64,000 nucleotides of DNA from Phycisphaerales bacterium (GCA_003141315.1 PLLP01000006.1:772-64771); one strand, 5' to 3'. Positions 5,842 to 14,955 are shown, counted from the first letter of the stretch. Notes: generated by a model not told the origin, from the sequence alone. Numbers and translations are program-made.

Positions 5842-8433
5842 ATGAAAGAAGAAAAGCCTATACCGCAGCGGATTGAGGGTGTGCATATCCTCGACGAGCT
5901 TAAAAATTCGTATATGAATTACGCGATGAGCGTAATTGTTTCGCGTGCGCTTCCTGATGTTCGCGACGGCCTGAAGCCCTCGCAGAGGCGAATCCTCGTG
6001 GCGATGAACGACCTTAGCCTCGGGCCTCGAAGCAAGCACCGTAAATGCGCAAAAATCGTCGGCGATACGGGCGGCAACTATCACCCGCACGGCGACCAGG
6101 CGACCTACGGCACACTCGTGCGGCTCGGCCAGGACTGGAGCATGCGATATACGCTGGTTGACCCGCAGGGTAATTTCGGCAGCATCGATGACGACCCGCC
6201 CGCGGCGATGAGATACACCGAGGCGCGAATGACGGCGGCGGCAACGGATATGCTCGAAGACCTCAAAAGCGATACGGTCGATTTCGTGCCGAACTACGAT
6301 GAGACGCGCACCGAGCCGTTAGTACTGCCGGCAAAATTTCCGAACCTGCTCGTCAACGGCAGCACCGGCATAGCCGTCGGTATGGCGACGAATATTCCGC
6401 CGCACAATATCGGCGAGGTATGCGATGCCCTGCTTTTAGTTATAAACGACCCGGATTGCGGGTTTAAGGATATTATGAAGGTTCTGCCCGGGCCGGATTT
6501 TCCGACAGGGGCAAACATCTGCGGCAGAACAGGCATCGTCGAGGCCTACACCACCGGCAAGGGGCACCTGACCGTTCGGGCACAAGCGGACATCGAAAGC
6601 AGCAAGCGCGGCAAGGATATAATCGTGATTACGGAAATTCCGTATATGGTTATCAAAAGCGCAATCGTTGCGAAGATTGCCGAGTGCGTTCATAACGACC
6701 AGATAGCCGAGATTTCCGACGTGCGCGACGAATCAGACCGGCAGGGAATGCGGGTTGTGGTCGAGCTGAAAAAGGATGCGGACCCGCAGGTAGCACTGAA
6801 TAAACTCTTCAGTTTCACGCCGCTCGAATCGACTTATGCGATTTCCAGTATTGCGCTGGTGAACAACAGGCCTGAAACGCTCAATATCAAGCAGATGCTG
6901 CAGCTGTTCGTTGAGCATCGTAAAGTTGTAATCCGCAGGCGCAGCAGCTTTTTGCTCGGCAAATGCCGCAGCAGGTCGCATATACTCGAAGGCCTGATTA
7001 TGGCGGTGAGCGACATCGACGATATTATCGAGATAATCAAGAAATCGCCGGATGCGCCAACGGCAAGAATAAATTTGATGAAAAAGCCTCTCAAACTCGA
7101 AGAGACGGCGACGCTGAAAAGAATTCTGCCGGCAGAATTCATAAAAGAAAAAAGCAAAAACAAGCAGTTCCTTTCGGAGCCGCAGGCGGATGCGATTTTG
7201 ACGATGCAGCTGCAACGGCTTACCGGCCTTGAAATAGAAAAACTCGCAAAGGAATACGCTGCGCTTGTCGAGGAAATTGAAGGATACGAGGCGATACTGG
7301 CCAACGAAAAGATACTGATGGATGTCATCCGCGAGGACATCTACGAGATAAAGCAGAAATTTACCGACAAGAGACGGACAAAAATTGTAGGCAGCGTTGA
7401 AAATATTGACGTCGAGGATTTGATAGCCGACGAGGACGTGATTGTGACGGTAAGCAGCGACGGCTATATCAAGCGGATGCCGATAGATACTTACCGCAAA
7501 CAGGGCCGGGGCGGAATGGGCATTATCGGCTCGGATATTAAAGAGGGTGATTTTATCAAGCACCTCTTTGCAGCCTCGACGCACGATTACCTGCTGATTT
7601 TTACCAATCGCGGAAGGTGCTACTGGCTGAAGGTTTATGATGTGCCGAGCCTGACGAGGCAGAGCAGGGGCAGGAGCATCGCAAACCTGCTGAACCTCGG
7701 CGAGCAGCAGATAGCATCGATAATCAACGTGGCGAATTTCGAGGACGAGAGCTGCCAGCTTATTATGGCAACGAAAAACGGGCTGGTAAAAAAGACCAAC
7801 CTGTCGGCCTATGGCAACCCGCGTACGACCGGCGTTATCGCAATCAATCTCGACCCGGACGATGCGGTTATCGGCGTGGTGCTGACCAGCGGCAAAGACC
7901 ATATCGTGCTTGGAACGCGGGATGGAATGGCGATACGGTTCGACGAGAAGCAGGTGCGCTCGATGGGCAGGGCTGCACGAGGCGTGAACGGGATTCGGCT
8001 GCGCCCGAAAGATAACGTAATTGGAATGGTGGTTGTGGAGGAAAAGGCGGCGCTGCTTACGGTCTGCGAGGAAGGTTACGGCAAACGGACCGGGTTCGAA
8101 AATTACAGGACGCAGTCGCGAGGCGGCGTGGGCCTGATAAACATAAAGACGAGCGAGCGAAACGGTAAGGTCGTTGCCTTAAAGGCCGTCCAGCACGCCG
8201 ATGAACTGATGCTTATTACGGCCATGGGGATTGTAATGCGAACCGGCCTTGATGAGATACGTTCAATCGGCAGAAATACGCAGGGAGTCCGGCTGATAAA
8301 ACTCAAAGACGGCGACAAACTCGTGGCGGCGGAAAAAATCGTAAGCGAAGAAGACGATGTTCCCGGCAAAGACGCAGCGGACGGTGAAGCGAAAAAATCC
8401 AAAAAAGAAAAAACTGATGAGGACGGCAAATAA
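5842..8433 (+). CDS. gyrA: DNA gyrase subunit A
   Basis: An 863-residue GyrA, the breakage-reunion subunit of the type II topoisomerase that introduces negative supercoils. The active-site tyrosine is Y125 in AAMRYTEARM. The quinolone pocket reads HPHGDQATYGTLVRL, so the positions of E. coli S83 and D87 are Q86 and G90. The C-terminal beta-pinwheel region contains a GyrA-box-like QGRGGMG, supporting gyrase over topoisomerase IV, and ends in an acidic/basic lysine-rich tail. The ATG at 5842 follows GAGGAC. gyrB is not adjacent. holA follows 51 bp downstream and may be co-transcribed. Confidence 0.96.
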   Translation: MKEEKPIPQRIEGVHILDELKNSYMNYAMSVIVSRALPDVRDGLKPSQRRILVAMNDLSLGPRSKHRKCAKIVGDTGGNYHPHGDQATYGTLVRLGQDWSMRYTLVDPQGNFGSIDDDPPAAMRYTEARMTAAATDMLEDLKSDTVDFVPNYDETRTEPLVLPAKFPNLLVNGSTGIAVGMATNIPPHNIGEVCDALLLVINDPDCGFKDIMKVLPGPDFPTGANICGRTGIVEAYTTGKGHLTVRAQADIESSKRGKDIIVITEIPYMVIKSAIVAKIAECVHNDQIAEISDVRDESDRQGMRVVVELKKDADPQVALNKLFSFTPLESTYAISSIALVNNRPETLNIKQMLQLFVEHRKVVIRRRSSFLLGKCRSRSHILEGLIMAVSDIDDIIEIIKKSPDAPTARINLMKKPLKLEETATLKRILPAEFIKEKSKNKQFLSEPQADAILTMQLQRLTGLEIEKLAKEYAALVEEIEGYEAILANEKILMDVIREDIYEIKQKFTDKRRTKIVGSVENIDVEDLIADEDVIVTVSSDGYIKRMPIDTYRKQGRGGMGIIGSDIKEGDFIKHLFAASTHDYLLIFTNRGRCYWLKVYDVPSLTRQSRGRSIANLLNLGEQQIASIINVANFEDESCQLIMATKNGLVKKTNLSAYGNPRTTGVIAINLDPDDAVIGVVLTSGKDHIVLGTRDGMAIRFDEKQVRSMGRAARGVNGIRLRPKDNVIGMVVVEEKAALLTVCEEGYGKRTGFENYRTQSRGGVGLINIKTSERNGKVVALKAVQHADELMLITAMGIVMRTGLDEIRSIGRNTQGVRLIKLKDGDKLVAAEKIVSEEDDVPGKDAADGEAKKSKKEKTDEDGK

Positions 8434-8434
8434 C

Positions 8435-8476
8435 CCCGCCGCGTTAACGGTGAATAAATTGTCCACCTGCGGCGGG
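8435..8476 (+). repeat. Inverted repeat between gyrA and holA
   Basis: CCCGCCGC at 8435-8442 and GCGGCGGG at 8469-8476 form a perfect 8-bp inverted repeat separated by 26 nt. The right arm includes the GGCGGG that would serve as holA's ribosome-binding site. It has no T-run, so it is not an intrinsic terminator. Confidence 0.5.
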
Positions 8477-8484
8477 AATCGATT

Positions 8485-9480
8485 TTGCTAAAAATGGCAG
8501 AAGGCAAAGCAAAGACAAAAGAGGCAATCTTCCCGATTTACGTCGTCGAGGGCGAGGCGGGCGATATTGTCGATGCCGAAACTGAGAAAATCGTCAGCCT
8601 GTTTGTCGATGCGGCAGAGAGGGATTTGGGGCTGGTTAAAATGCGGGGCGACGAAGCGGCTATCGGCGATTGCTTAGATGAGTTGCGGACGCTGCCATTC
8701 CTGGGGACAAGGCGTGTGGTTGTAATAAAAGACGCCGACAAATTTATCTCCGAAAACCGGCAATTTCTGGAAGATTATTTCGATAACCCGTCGCCGAGCG
8801 GCGTTTTGATTCTAACCATAGGCAAACTCGACAACAGGACAAATCTTGCGAAGAAACTAACCCGATGCGGAAAATTAGTAAGCGTAAAGGCGCCCAGTCG
8901 CCAGGCTCTGCCGGCAAAACTGATTGAATACGCCGACAAGACGCACGGCAAAAAGCTCGGCAGGCAGGCGGCAGAGCTTATAGTCGAACTGGCGGGCGAG
9001 GACGCGGGAAGACTTTTTCGCGAGGTCGACAAATTAGCAGCATACACCGATTCGAAAAAAGAAATTTCCATTGAGGATATCGGGTTTCTAACCGGCCACA
9101 ACAGGCTGTTCGATGCCTTCGAGATATTCGACGAGACGCTTTCCGGCAAAGCGGCGGCGGCAATAGAGAGGTTCAGGGATATGCTCGCCAAAGAAAAAAG
9201 TTCCGAATATACGGTTGTCGGGGCGTTCGTTTATCAGGTCCGAAGGATGTTCGACGCGAAGGCTATGCTCGACAGGGGCGATTCGCCAGGATATATCACT
9301 CAGAGATTGCGGATATACGGCAACAGCGAGGCATTTTTCGGCTGTCTGAAAAAGACGAGCCTCGAAAAAATCGGCTCTATGCTGGAGCAGCTTGGCGAGA
9401 TTGATTATGCGGTCAAGACCGGAAAATCCTCAATCGATTCCGAGATGGAAAAGTTTATTTTAAGACTGGTAAATCGGTAG
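8485..9480 (+). CDS. holA: DNA polymerase III subunit delta
   Basis: A 331-residue HolA-type clamp-loader subunit. The N-terminal AAA+-like domain contains LRTLPFLGTRRVVVIKDADKF, typical of delta, and the helical C-terminal part contains VDKLAAYTDSKKEISIEDIGFLTG and VVGAFVYQVRRMFDAKAML. The family lacks a functional Walker A, as here. The start is either TTG 8485, with GGCGGG 8 nt upstream, or ATG 8494; I chose TTG on spacing. It follows gyrA by 51 bp. Confidence 0.9.
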   Translation: MLKMAEGKAKTKEAIFPIYVVEGEAGDIVDAETEKIVSLFVDAAERDLGLVKMRGDEAAIGDCLDELRTLPFLGTRRVVVIKDADKFISENRQFLEDYFDNPSPSGVLILTIGKLDNRTNLAKKLTRCGKLVSVKAPSRQALPAKLIEYADKTHGKKLGRQAAELIVELAGEDAGRLFREVDKLAAYTDSKKEISIEDIGFLTGHNRLFDAFEIFDETLSGKAAAAIERFRDMLAKEKSSEYTVVGAFVYQVRRMFDAKAMLDRGDSPGYITQRLRIYGNSEAFFGCLKKTSLEKIGSMLEQLGEIDYAVKTGKSSIDSEMEKFILRLVNR

Positions 9481-9653
9481 AGGTATTTTTTGTTGTAATA
9501 ATCGTTTTTTTCTGGTATTTTCCAAGGCTAATTTTTAAGGGTTTCGGCAGAATACGGCTTTCGCTATTAAAGTCTGCTGGAAACAAAGAGCCTGAGTTCT
9601 TTGGCTAAAATGTTAAAGGAAGAGCAGGGGTAATTTTTTAGGAAGGGACGAAA

Positions 9654-11495
9654 ATGGAGTATCTTGTTGCAATTCTTGTCTACCTTGGAATACTGACGGG
9701 AATCGGTATTTACAGGGCCAGACAGGTAAAGACTGGAGCGGATTTTTCGGTTGCGGGCAGGTCGCTGTCGCCGTGGGTTGTGGTTCTGACGATGCTTTCG
9801 GTCTGGATAGGCACCGGCTCGATAGTTGGGTCGGCTGAACAAACTTACCAGGTAGGCAAAGCCGCGCTGATACTGCCGTTAGGCACATTTCTTGGTCTGC
9901 TGATTCTTACCCAGGTTGCAACCAGGGTGAGAAATTTCGAGGTGTATAGTGTGCCGGAAATTATCGGCTCCCGCTACGGAAATATCGCACGAATGATGGC
10001 GGTAGTCTCGCTAGTAATTGCCTATATGGTAATTTTGAGCTACCAGTTCAACGCGGGCGGCGCGGTGCTCGAAGTAATTAACGGCGACAAGAAGCCGATA
10101 GTGTTAAGCGCAAATGACGTGGTGACCGGACGACAGATTAGAAAAGGGTTTGTGCATTATACGCCCGATACGAACTGGCTGGGAGAAGCGAAGCTTACTC
10201 TTGCCGCCAAGACGGGACAGGATTGGTCGGCTACGCCGGTCGAGCTTACGGTACAGGTGCTTGCAAATAAAGATATTACCGCTGTCAGGGATGAAGTGAA
10301 GAATAAGGGATTGAAAAATATACTTCCAATAAAAGTAAATAATTATGCCAAATACGGGATGGCGGATTTGAGCGATGATTTTAACAAAAGCAGCGAATTT
10401 AAGATTTTAGCCGTCCCGCAGTCAGGCAGTTTAACGCTGGTAGAGCCTGTGCTTACGGCACAAAAGGCAACAATGATGGCGGCAGCGTTTATTATTATGT
10501 ACACCGTATTGGCAGGCCTTATGAGCCTTGCTTATTGCGATGTGATTAACGGCTCAATCAAAATCGTGGTAATGCTAATCGTATTTCCATATTTGCTCGT
10601 AAAGGCAGGCTGGTTTTCCGGTATGGCTGATAAATTTGTGGCGATGGGCGACAAGCCTCACCAGATGGAATTTTGGGGCGTGTATTCGCCTGTACAGCTT
10701 ATCAATTATCTTCTGCCGACGTTCTTGCTTATTATGGGAGATGCGAATCAATATCAGAGACTTTTCGCATGCAAAAATGCCAAAGGCGCAAAGCAGGCTG
10801 CTTATGCCCTGGTGTTCCTGGTGATTTTAGTCGAGCTTTTAATTATCGCCAGCTCGTGGATAGCAGCGAGCATGACGCCCGACCCATCCAACGGGAAATA
10901 TATCCTGATTTACGCCGCCAAGCATTATATGCCGCCGTTCCTCGGGCTTTTGTTTATGGTGACGGTGACAGCGGTAATCATCTCGACTGCGGAATCGTTT
11001 TTGTTTATCCCCGCAACCACCTTTATAAGTAATGTGTACAAGGTATATATCAACACGAATGCCAGCGAAAAAACGATTATATTTTTCAGCAGGCTCCTGG
11101 TGCTTTGCTTCGGGATACTGGGCTACTTGGTGACAATGATGTTTGCGGAGACGACAGGATTTTTCAAGAAGGCGATGTTTGCTTATACGATTTACGGCGC
11201 CGCCATAACGCCGTGCCTTGTGGCAGCGTTATTCTGGAAAAAAGCAACCAAACAGGGCGCAATAACATCGATTGCCTGCGGTGCGATTATTTCGCTTTGC
11301 TGGCAGGAAGCCTTCTTTGCCAGGTATTACCTTTCCGCCGGGACATTTTCAAACCTCGCTGCTAAAATCCCGGACTGGGCAAAGCAGTTAGACGCTGTTT
11401 TGCCGGCAATAACGGTATCCTTAATAGCGTTGATTGTCGTAAGTCTTTTGACGTATAAAGAAAAACAAATTGCGACTGAAAAAGCGGTTATTTGA
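9654..11495 (+). CDS. Sodium:solute symporter (SSS family) with an inserted extracytoplasmic domain
   Basis: A 613-residue inner-membrane transporter of the SSS/SLC5 family, which couples sodium influx to uptake of a sugar, amino acid or similar solute. Family hallmarks are DFSVAGRSLSPWVVVLTMLSVWIGTGSIVGSAE (residues 30-62), TYTVLAGLMSLAYCD-like text near 282-298, and multiple later helices. Residues about 140-270, between helices, are not membrane sequence. They include PIVLSANDVVTGRQIRKGFVHYTPDTNWLGEAKLTLAAKTG, resembling a bacterial cadherin-like beta domain. The ATG at 9654 follows GGAAGGGACGAAA. It is a single-gene unit ended by a strong terminator; the substrate cannot be read from sequence. 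Confidence 0.87.
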   Translation: MEYLVAILVYLGILTGIGIYRARQVKTGADFSVAGRSLSPWVVVLTMLSVWIGTGSIVGSAEQTYQVGKAALILPLGTFLGLLILTQVATRVRNFEVYSVPEIIGSRYGNIARMMAVVSLVIAYMVILSYQFNAGGAVLEVINGDKKPIVLSANDVVTGRQIRKGFVHYTPDTNWLGEAKLTLAAKTGQDWSATPVELTVQVLANKDITAVRDEVKNKGLKNILPIKVNNYAKYGMADLSDDFNKSSEFKILAVPQSGSLTLVEPVLTAQKATMMAAAFIIMYTVLAGLMSLAYCDVINGSIKIVVMLIVFPYLLVKAGWFSGMADKFVAMGDKPHQMEFWGVYSPVQLINYLLPTFLLIMGDANQYQRLFACKNAKGAKQAAYALVFLVILVELLIIASSWIAASMTPDPSNGKYILIYAAKHYMPPFLGLLFMVTVTAVIISTAESFLFIPATTFISNVYKVYINTNASEKTIIFFSRLLVLCFGILGYLVTMMFAETTGFFKKAMFAYTIYGAAITPCLVAALFWKKATKQGAITSIACGAIISLCWQEAFFARYYLSAGTFSNLAAKIPDWAKQLDAVLPAITVSLIALIVVSLLTYKEKQIATEKAVI

Positions 11496-11534
11496 AGGAT
11501 TTTGAGGAATTAAGGGTATTTTATAGGACATTAG

Positions 11535-11572
11535 AAAGCCGCCGGAAAGTTGATTTCCGGCGGCTTTTTTTT
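11535..11572 (+). terminator. Rho-independent terminator of the symporter gene
   Basis: A perfect 14-bp stem (AAAGCCGCCGGAAA at 11535-11548 and TTTCCGGCGGCTTT at 11554-11567) with a 5-nt loop, continuing into a T-run to 11572. Confidence 0.93.
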
Positions 11573-11597
11573 GTTCACTTCCGCTGAGATTTTTTTC

Positions 11598-11626
11598 TTG
11601 CATTTAAGTCCTATAAATGGTAGAAT
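11598..11626 (+). promoter_or_regulatory. Predicted promoter of the glycosyltransferase gene
   Basis: TTGCAT at 11598-11603, a 17-bp spacer and TAGAAT at 11621-11626 lie just after the symporter terminator and about 150 bp before the next gene. Consensus match only. Confidence 0.45.
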
Positions 11627-11774
11627 AGCATTTTTATATCTATATTACTTTTCGGTTCCTGTTTAAGGATAAATTTACCGGGATATTGAAGAGAAAAATT
11701 TTTAGTAATAAAGCCTTATTATAAAGATTTGTTATCTTAAGTTTATCCATCCGCAAAACAAATCGGAGGCGGCA

Positions 11775-13262
11775 GTGAAAAAAAATAATGCAAATATGAA
11801 CATATACTATCTACATCCACACAGGATGAATATCCTGTTTTGGATGTATGTGCGGCGTTTTCAGAATTCATCACGGTTGAGATTTCCTGCGGTATCAATC
11901 GATTCAGCGGCAAAACTGTGTATCGTGTTAAGCCTGGTGGCGATTTTTCTGGGATACTGGGCAAGAAGCGAGCAGATAGACAGGTTAGTAGAAAATCTTC
12001 GAGCCAACAGGTTTGGATACATATATTTGCTGACGGGTCAGATTTTTCTTGGGTTAACAATCGCGGTATTTTTGTGGCAGCTATGCCTGGTATTCCGGTA
12101 TCGGCCTGCGCCGGCGTGCGCCGATGAGCAGCTTCCAGCCTGCACGGTAATTGTTCCCGCATACAACGAAGGCAGCGGAGTTTTCGATACGCTGCGGAGT
12201 GTTCTTGCGAGCGATTATCCCGCAGATAAGCTTCAGATAATTGCCATCGATGACGGCAGCGTCGATGATACGTGGCGGTGGATAGAAAAGGCCGCCCGCG
12301 AATCCGGGGGCAGAATCGAGACGATTCGTTTCATAAAGAACCGGGGCAAAAGAACGGTGCTTTATGAAGGATTTATCCGCAGTAAAAACGAGGTGGTAAT
12401 TACAATCGACAGCGATTCGATTATCGAGCCTGTGACGCTCAGACGCCTTGTAAGCCCGTTTGCCCTCGACCAGAGAACCGGCGCCGTGGCGGGCAACGTC
12501 CGTGTGCTGAATACCAATGAAGGCATTATTCCGAATATGCTGGATGTGTCGTTCAATTACAGTTTCGATTTTATCAGGGCAGGCCAGAGCGTAATTAATA
12601 CTGTTTTATGCACGCCGGGAGCATTAGCGGCTTACAGAAGAACGGCGTTGATGGCTGTCGTGGATAAATGGATGTCGCAGACTTTTTTGGGATTGCCCGC
12701 GGATATCGGCGAGGACAGGGCGCTGACAAACTGGATACTGAGAACCGGCCATCACGTCAAATTTCAGTCGGATGCGATTGTCTATACGAAAGTGCCCGTT
12801 CGTTATGACGGTTTGTGCAGGATGTTCCTGCGATGGGCAAGAAGCAACGTGCGGGAGACCCTGATGATGGGGCAGTTTATTTTTGCGAAGTTTCGCCAGA
12901 CGTCTTCTTTGGGGGCGAGGATAAATTTTCTTGTAAGCCTGAATAATCTTGTTTTTCCGCGAATCCTGCTTTTGGTACTGCTTTTGATAATCCTCAGCGA
13001 ACCAAGCGCTTTACTTTGCCAGGTGCTGGCAGGCACTTCGATAGCAGCGTGCGTATCGGCTATTTTTTATGCGGTCCGGCATCGCAGCAGCAACGCACTG
13101 TGGGCTTACGCCTACGGCATATTCTGGGTAGTGGCTCTTTCGTGGATAACGCCTTATGCGCTTGTGACTGCCCGCAACGGCAAGTGGCTCACAAGGGAAA
13201 TAAGAGACCGCAAACCTGAGCAGCCGGCAGATGAAGTTTTCGGCAATCGCGCAGTAGCTTAA
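11775..13262 (+). CDS. Membrane-bound family 2 glycosyltransferase (NodC/hyaluronan-synthase-like)
   Basis: A 495-residue processive-type GT2. Two N-terminal membrane helices (about 45-62 and 82-108) precede a cytoplasmic catalytic domain starting ACTVIVPAYNEGSG. It contains IDDGSVDD (nucleotide-sugar aspartate), ITIDSDS (the DxD-like metal site), LPADIGEDRALTNWIL (the ED catalytic base) and RMFLRWARSN (the R/Q-x-x-R-W acceptor motif). Three or so C-terminal helices follow. This is the layout of chitin, hyaluronan and cellulose synthases, so it probably polymerises and exports a beta-linked polysaccharide; the sugar is not predictable. The start is GTG 11775 with GGAGG 5 nt upstream. No polysaccharide-export partner is adjacent. 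Confidence 0.88.
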   Translation: MKKNNANMNIYYLHPHRMNILFWMYVRRFQNSSRLRFPAVSIDSAAKLCIVLSLVAIFLGYWARSEQIDRLVENLRANRFGYIYLLTGQIFLGLTIAVFLWQLCLVFRYRPAPACADEQLPACTVIVPAYNEGSGVFDTLRSVLASDYPADKLQIIAIDDGSVDDTWRWIEKAARESGGRIETIRFIKNRGKRTVLYEGFIRSKNEVVITIDSDSIIEPVTLRRLVSPFALDQRTGAVAGNVRVLNTNEGIIPNMLDVSFNYSFDFIRAGQSVINTVLCTPGALAAYRRTALMAVVDKWMSQTFLGLPADIGEDRALTNWILRTGHHVKFQSDAIVYTKVPVRYDGLCRMFLRWARSNVRETLMMGQFIFAKFRQTSSLGARINFLVSLNNLVFPRILLLVLLLIILSEPSALLCQVLAGTSIAACVSAIFYAVRHRSSNALWAYAYGIFWVVALSWITPYALVTARNGKWLTREIRDRKPEQPADEVFGNRAVA

Positions 13263-13414
13263 AACACATTTCATAATTCTACCCCCCTGCTCACACACAC
13301 GGCTGTCAGCTCCGTCACAACTAAATATATCTTTGACGGCAATGGAAATTTACGGCTAAAGTTTTAGGGCTTGACCTGTAAAAGAAAATAGCAAGAATAA
13401 GGCAAGGTGAAAAG

Positions 13415-13792
13415 ATGGATGGCGAGAAACAGAAAATTATCGCTAAAAGAGCCCGTAGATTTAGAATACACCGTTTGGTTAACTTTGTCTTGTTAGCAGT
13501 AGGAGTGCCCGCCATTGCTATAGCAATTACGGGCTATAGTAGTGTTTGGGAGGTTATATTTTCCTTTGGATTCTGTGCTTTACTTGCTTGGACACTTTAT
13601 TGGACTAATTGGGTCAACTCTGTCATTTTTGCAGTAGGAGTGCCTGTTTTTGTTATAGTAATTATGGGCTATCGCAGTGTTTGGAATGTCATACTTATCT
13701 TTGGATTCTGTGGTTTTGTCGTTTGGTCAGCGTGGTTTTGGCTGTGGGTTAAAAAAAGAATTTATGAAATGTCTGATGAAGATAAGAAATAG
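13415..13792 (+). CDS. Small membrane protein with an internal tandem duplication
   Basis: A 125-residue, very hydrophobic protein with about four membrane helices and basic ends. It consists of two tandem 45-residue units: AVGVPAIAIAITGYSSVWEV and AVGVPVFVIVIMGYRSVWNV begin equivalent blocks, and each is followed by an FGFC segment and a Trp-rich helix. The DNA shows the same 135-bp period (13496 and 13631), so the duplication is fairly recent. AAGGTG lies 5 nt before ATG 13415. The family is not recognised. Confidence 0.7.
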   Translation: MDGEKQKIIAKRARRFRIHRLVNFVLLAVGVPAIAIAITGYSSVWEVIFSFGFCALLAWTLYWTNWVNSVIFAVGVPVFVIVIMGYRSVWNVILIFGFCGFVVWSAWFWLWVKKRIYEMSDEDKK

Positions 13793-13853
13793 AATGACAT
13801 TATAAGAGTTTTCAGAACGTCATACAGATACAGGCACGGGAAAAACAGGAAAT

Positions 13854-13894
13854 AAAAAAACTGCGGTCTTAGTGGAGGCCGCAGTTTTGTTTTT
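13854..13894. terminator. Bidirectional Rho-independent terminator
   Basis: AAAACTGCGG at 13857-13866 pairs with CCGCAGTTTT at 13879-13888. A T-run follows on the plus strand and an A-run precedes it, so it can stop both the plus gene ending at 13792 and the minus gene ending at 13908. Confidence 0.85.
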
Positions 13895-13907
13895 TGCGAG
13901 TGTTTTT

Positions 13908-14456
13908 TTACTGCCAATTGCCGGGGAGGTACACAGAATTGCCCTGTATGTGGAATTTTCTGCAGAGCGATTCCACAAGTGCCATAGCCCTTATTCTCTG
14001 GCAATCGGTTGGGCCTGAAGTTTTGCCGTCCGCGATAACGCAGATTCGAATCGTCTGGCTGCTTCCATACCAGGCCTGGCTCGATACGCAGGGCCACTGC
14101 ATCTGCCATTTTTCCGTGGCCGACAGTTCGCCGTCGCCGCCGCCCAGCCCGTTACACAGGCAGAAGTGGCAGTTAATATCTTCGGTCCTTGCAAGCCCTT
14201 CCAGCGAAGCCAGTTGCGCTATATTGCCTGCCTTTGTCCCGCTGTAAAAAATCTCGATGCTGTTCCAGCGGTTCGGCTGCTGCGGCGCCCGTGAGGCCAT
14301 CACATTCTCAACGGAGTCAAGCCTGTAATAGCTGGAAAGAGAAAACGCTCCTCCCGATGGTGCGTTGTTGCCGAGCGCAATCAAAACGACTGCGCCGCTG
14401 GTCATCGAAACTATAAGTGCTAACAAAACTTTCACTAAGCGGGACTGACTGGACAT
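13908..14456 (-). CDS. Amidase_2/PGRP-fold-like protein lacking zinc ligands
   Basis: A 182-residue protein with one N-terminal membrane helix (about 8-28). Residues 64-182 follow the layout of planctomycete N-acetylmuramoyl-L-alanine amidases of the PGRP/Amidase_2 fold: RWNSIEIFYSGTKAGN where the family has W..I.IHHSAT..G., then CHFCLCNGLGGGDGELSATEKWQMQ for HF.I.NG.G..DG.I....W, then SQTIRICVIADGKTSGPTDCQ. The paired His of the first motif is FY here and the second ligand region reads PCVSSQAW. The protein therefore looks non-catalytic, perhaps binding peptidoglycan. The start at 14456 has AAGG at proper spacing; an upstream ATG at 14510 is less likely. Confidence 0.62.
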   Translation of the reverse strand: MSSQSRLVKVLLALIVSMTSGAVVLIALGNNAPSGGAFSLSSYYRLDSVENVMASRAPQQPNRWNSIEIFYSGTKAGNIAQLASLEGLARTEDINCHFCLCNGLGGGDGELSATEKWQMQWPCVSSQAWYGSSQTIRICVIADGKTSGPTDCQRIRAMALVESLCRKFHIQGNSVYLPGNWQ

Positions 14457-14955
14457 TTTATTAACCTTGAAAAATACCCTGCCTTTTTTATCGAATACAA
14501 TAGTTATCATCGGCGCAGATTGGTTAAAGACTGTAGCTTTTATCGCGGGAATTTTTAAAATTTTTCTTTCTTTTTTACCTTCGATTCCAGCCCCCCTACC
14601 GTCCCATAGTGTGTGCGGAAAGAGACTGTAAATGCGGTGATTTAGAGGTATGGAAAAAATGCGTAATAATGATGCCCGCAGCGCTATCAGAAGAAATTTT
14701 CCGGAAGTTTTTTCAGACCATTATTGGCTGTTTTTCTGCCTCAAATTCCCGTTGTTGCCGGCCGATAACACCCCTCATAACGTATGTCCGGCGGGCAATC
14801 TTCCACACAATATCGTATGAAAAACCTTAATACGCCCTCAATTTTCACCCCGGCAAAAATAAAAATCGGCGGGCTATTTTTTTGACATCTGCCGTCCGAT
14901 AGATATTATATTATCGGAACCGGCTCAAAATGCAGATACTTTTTAGGAGTTTTTT
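14457..14955. other. Divergent intergenic region
   Basis: About 500 bases between divergent genes. I see no convincing gene. A predicted promoter (14882-14909) overlapping a near-palindrome serves the plus-strand gene at 14956. An open frame of about 70 codons at 14609-14830 has no supporting features. Confidence 0.5.
14882..14917 (+). promoter_or_regulatory. Predicted promoter with overlapping operator-like near-palindrome
   Basis: TTGACA at 14882-14887 and TATTAT at 14904-14909 have a 16-bp spacer. The -10 lies inside a 22-bp imperfect palindrome (14896-14917) with perfect CCGATA/TATCGG ends, a plausible repressor site for the DUF4954-nagB unit. Confidence 0.45.

Noticed and set aside
6733-7902. 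389-codon open frame antisense to gyrA
   Set aside because: It lies wholly within gyrA, whose protein is unmistakable; the antisense translation has no recognisable motif.
14609-14830. 73-codon plus frame in the divergent spacer
   Set aside because: No ribosome site, no recognisable protein features, and it lies just upstream of a predicted promoter.
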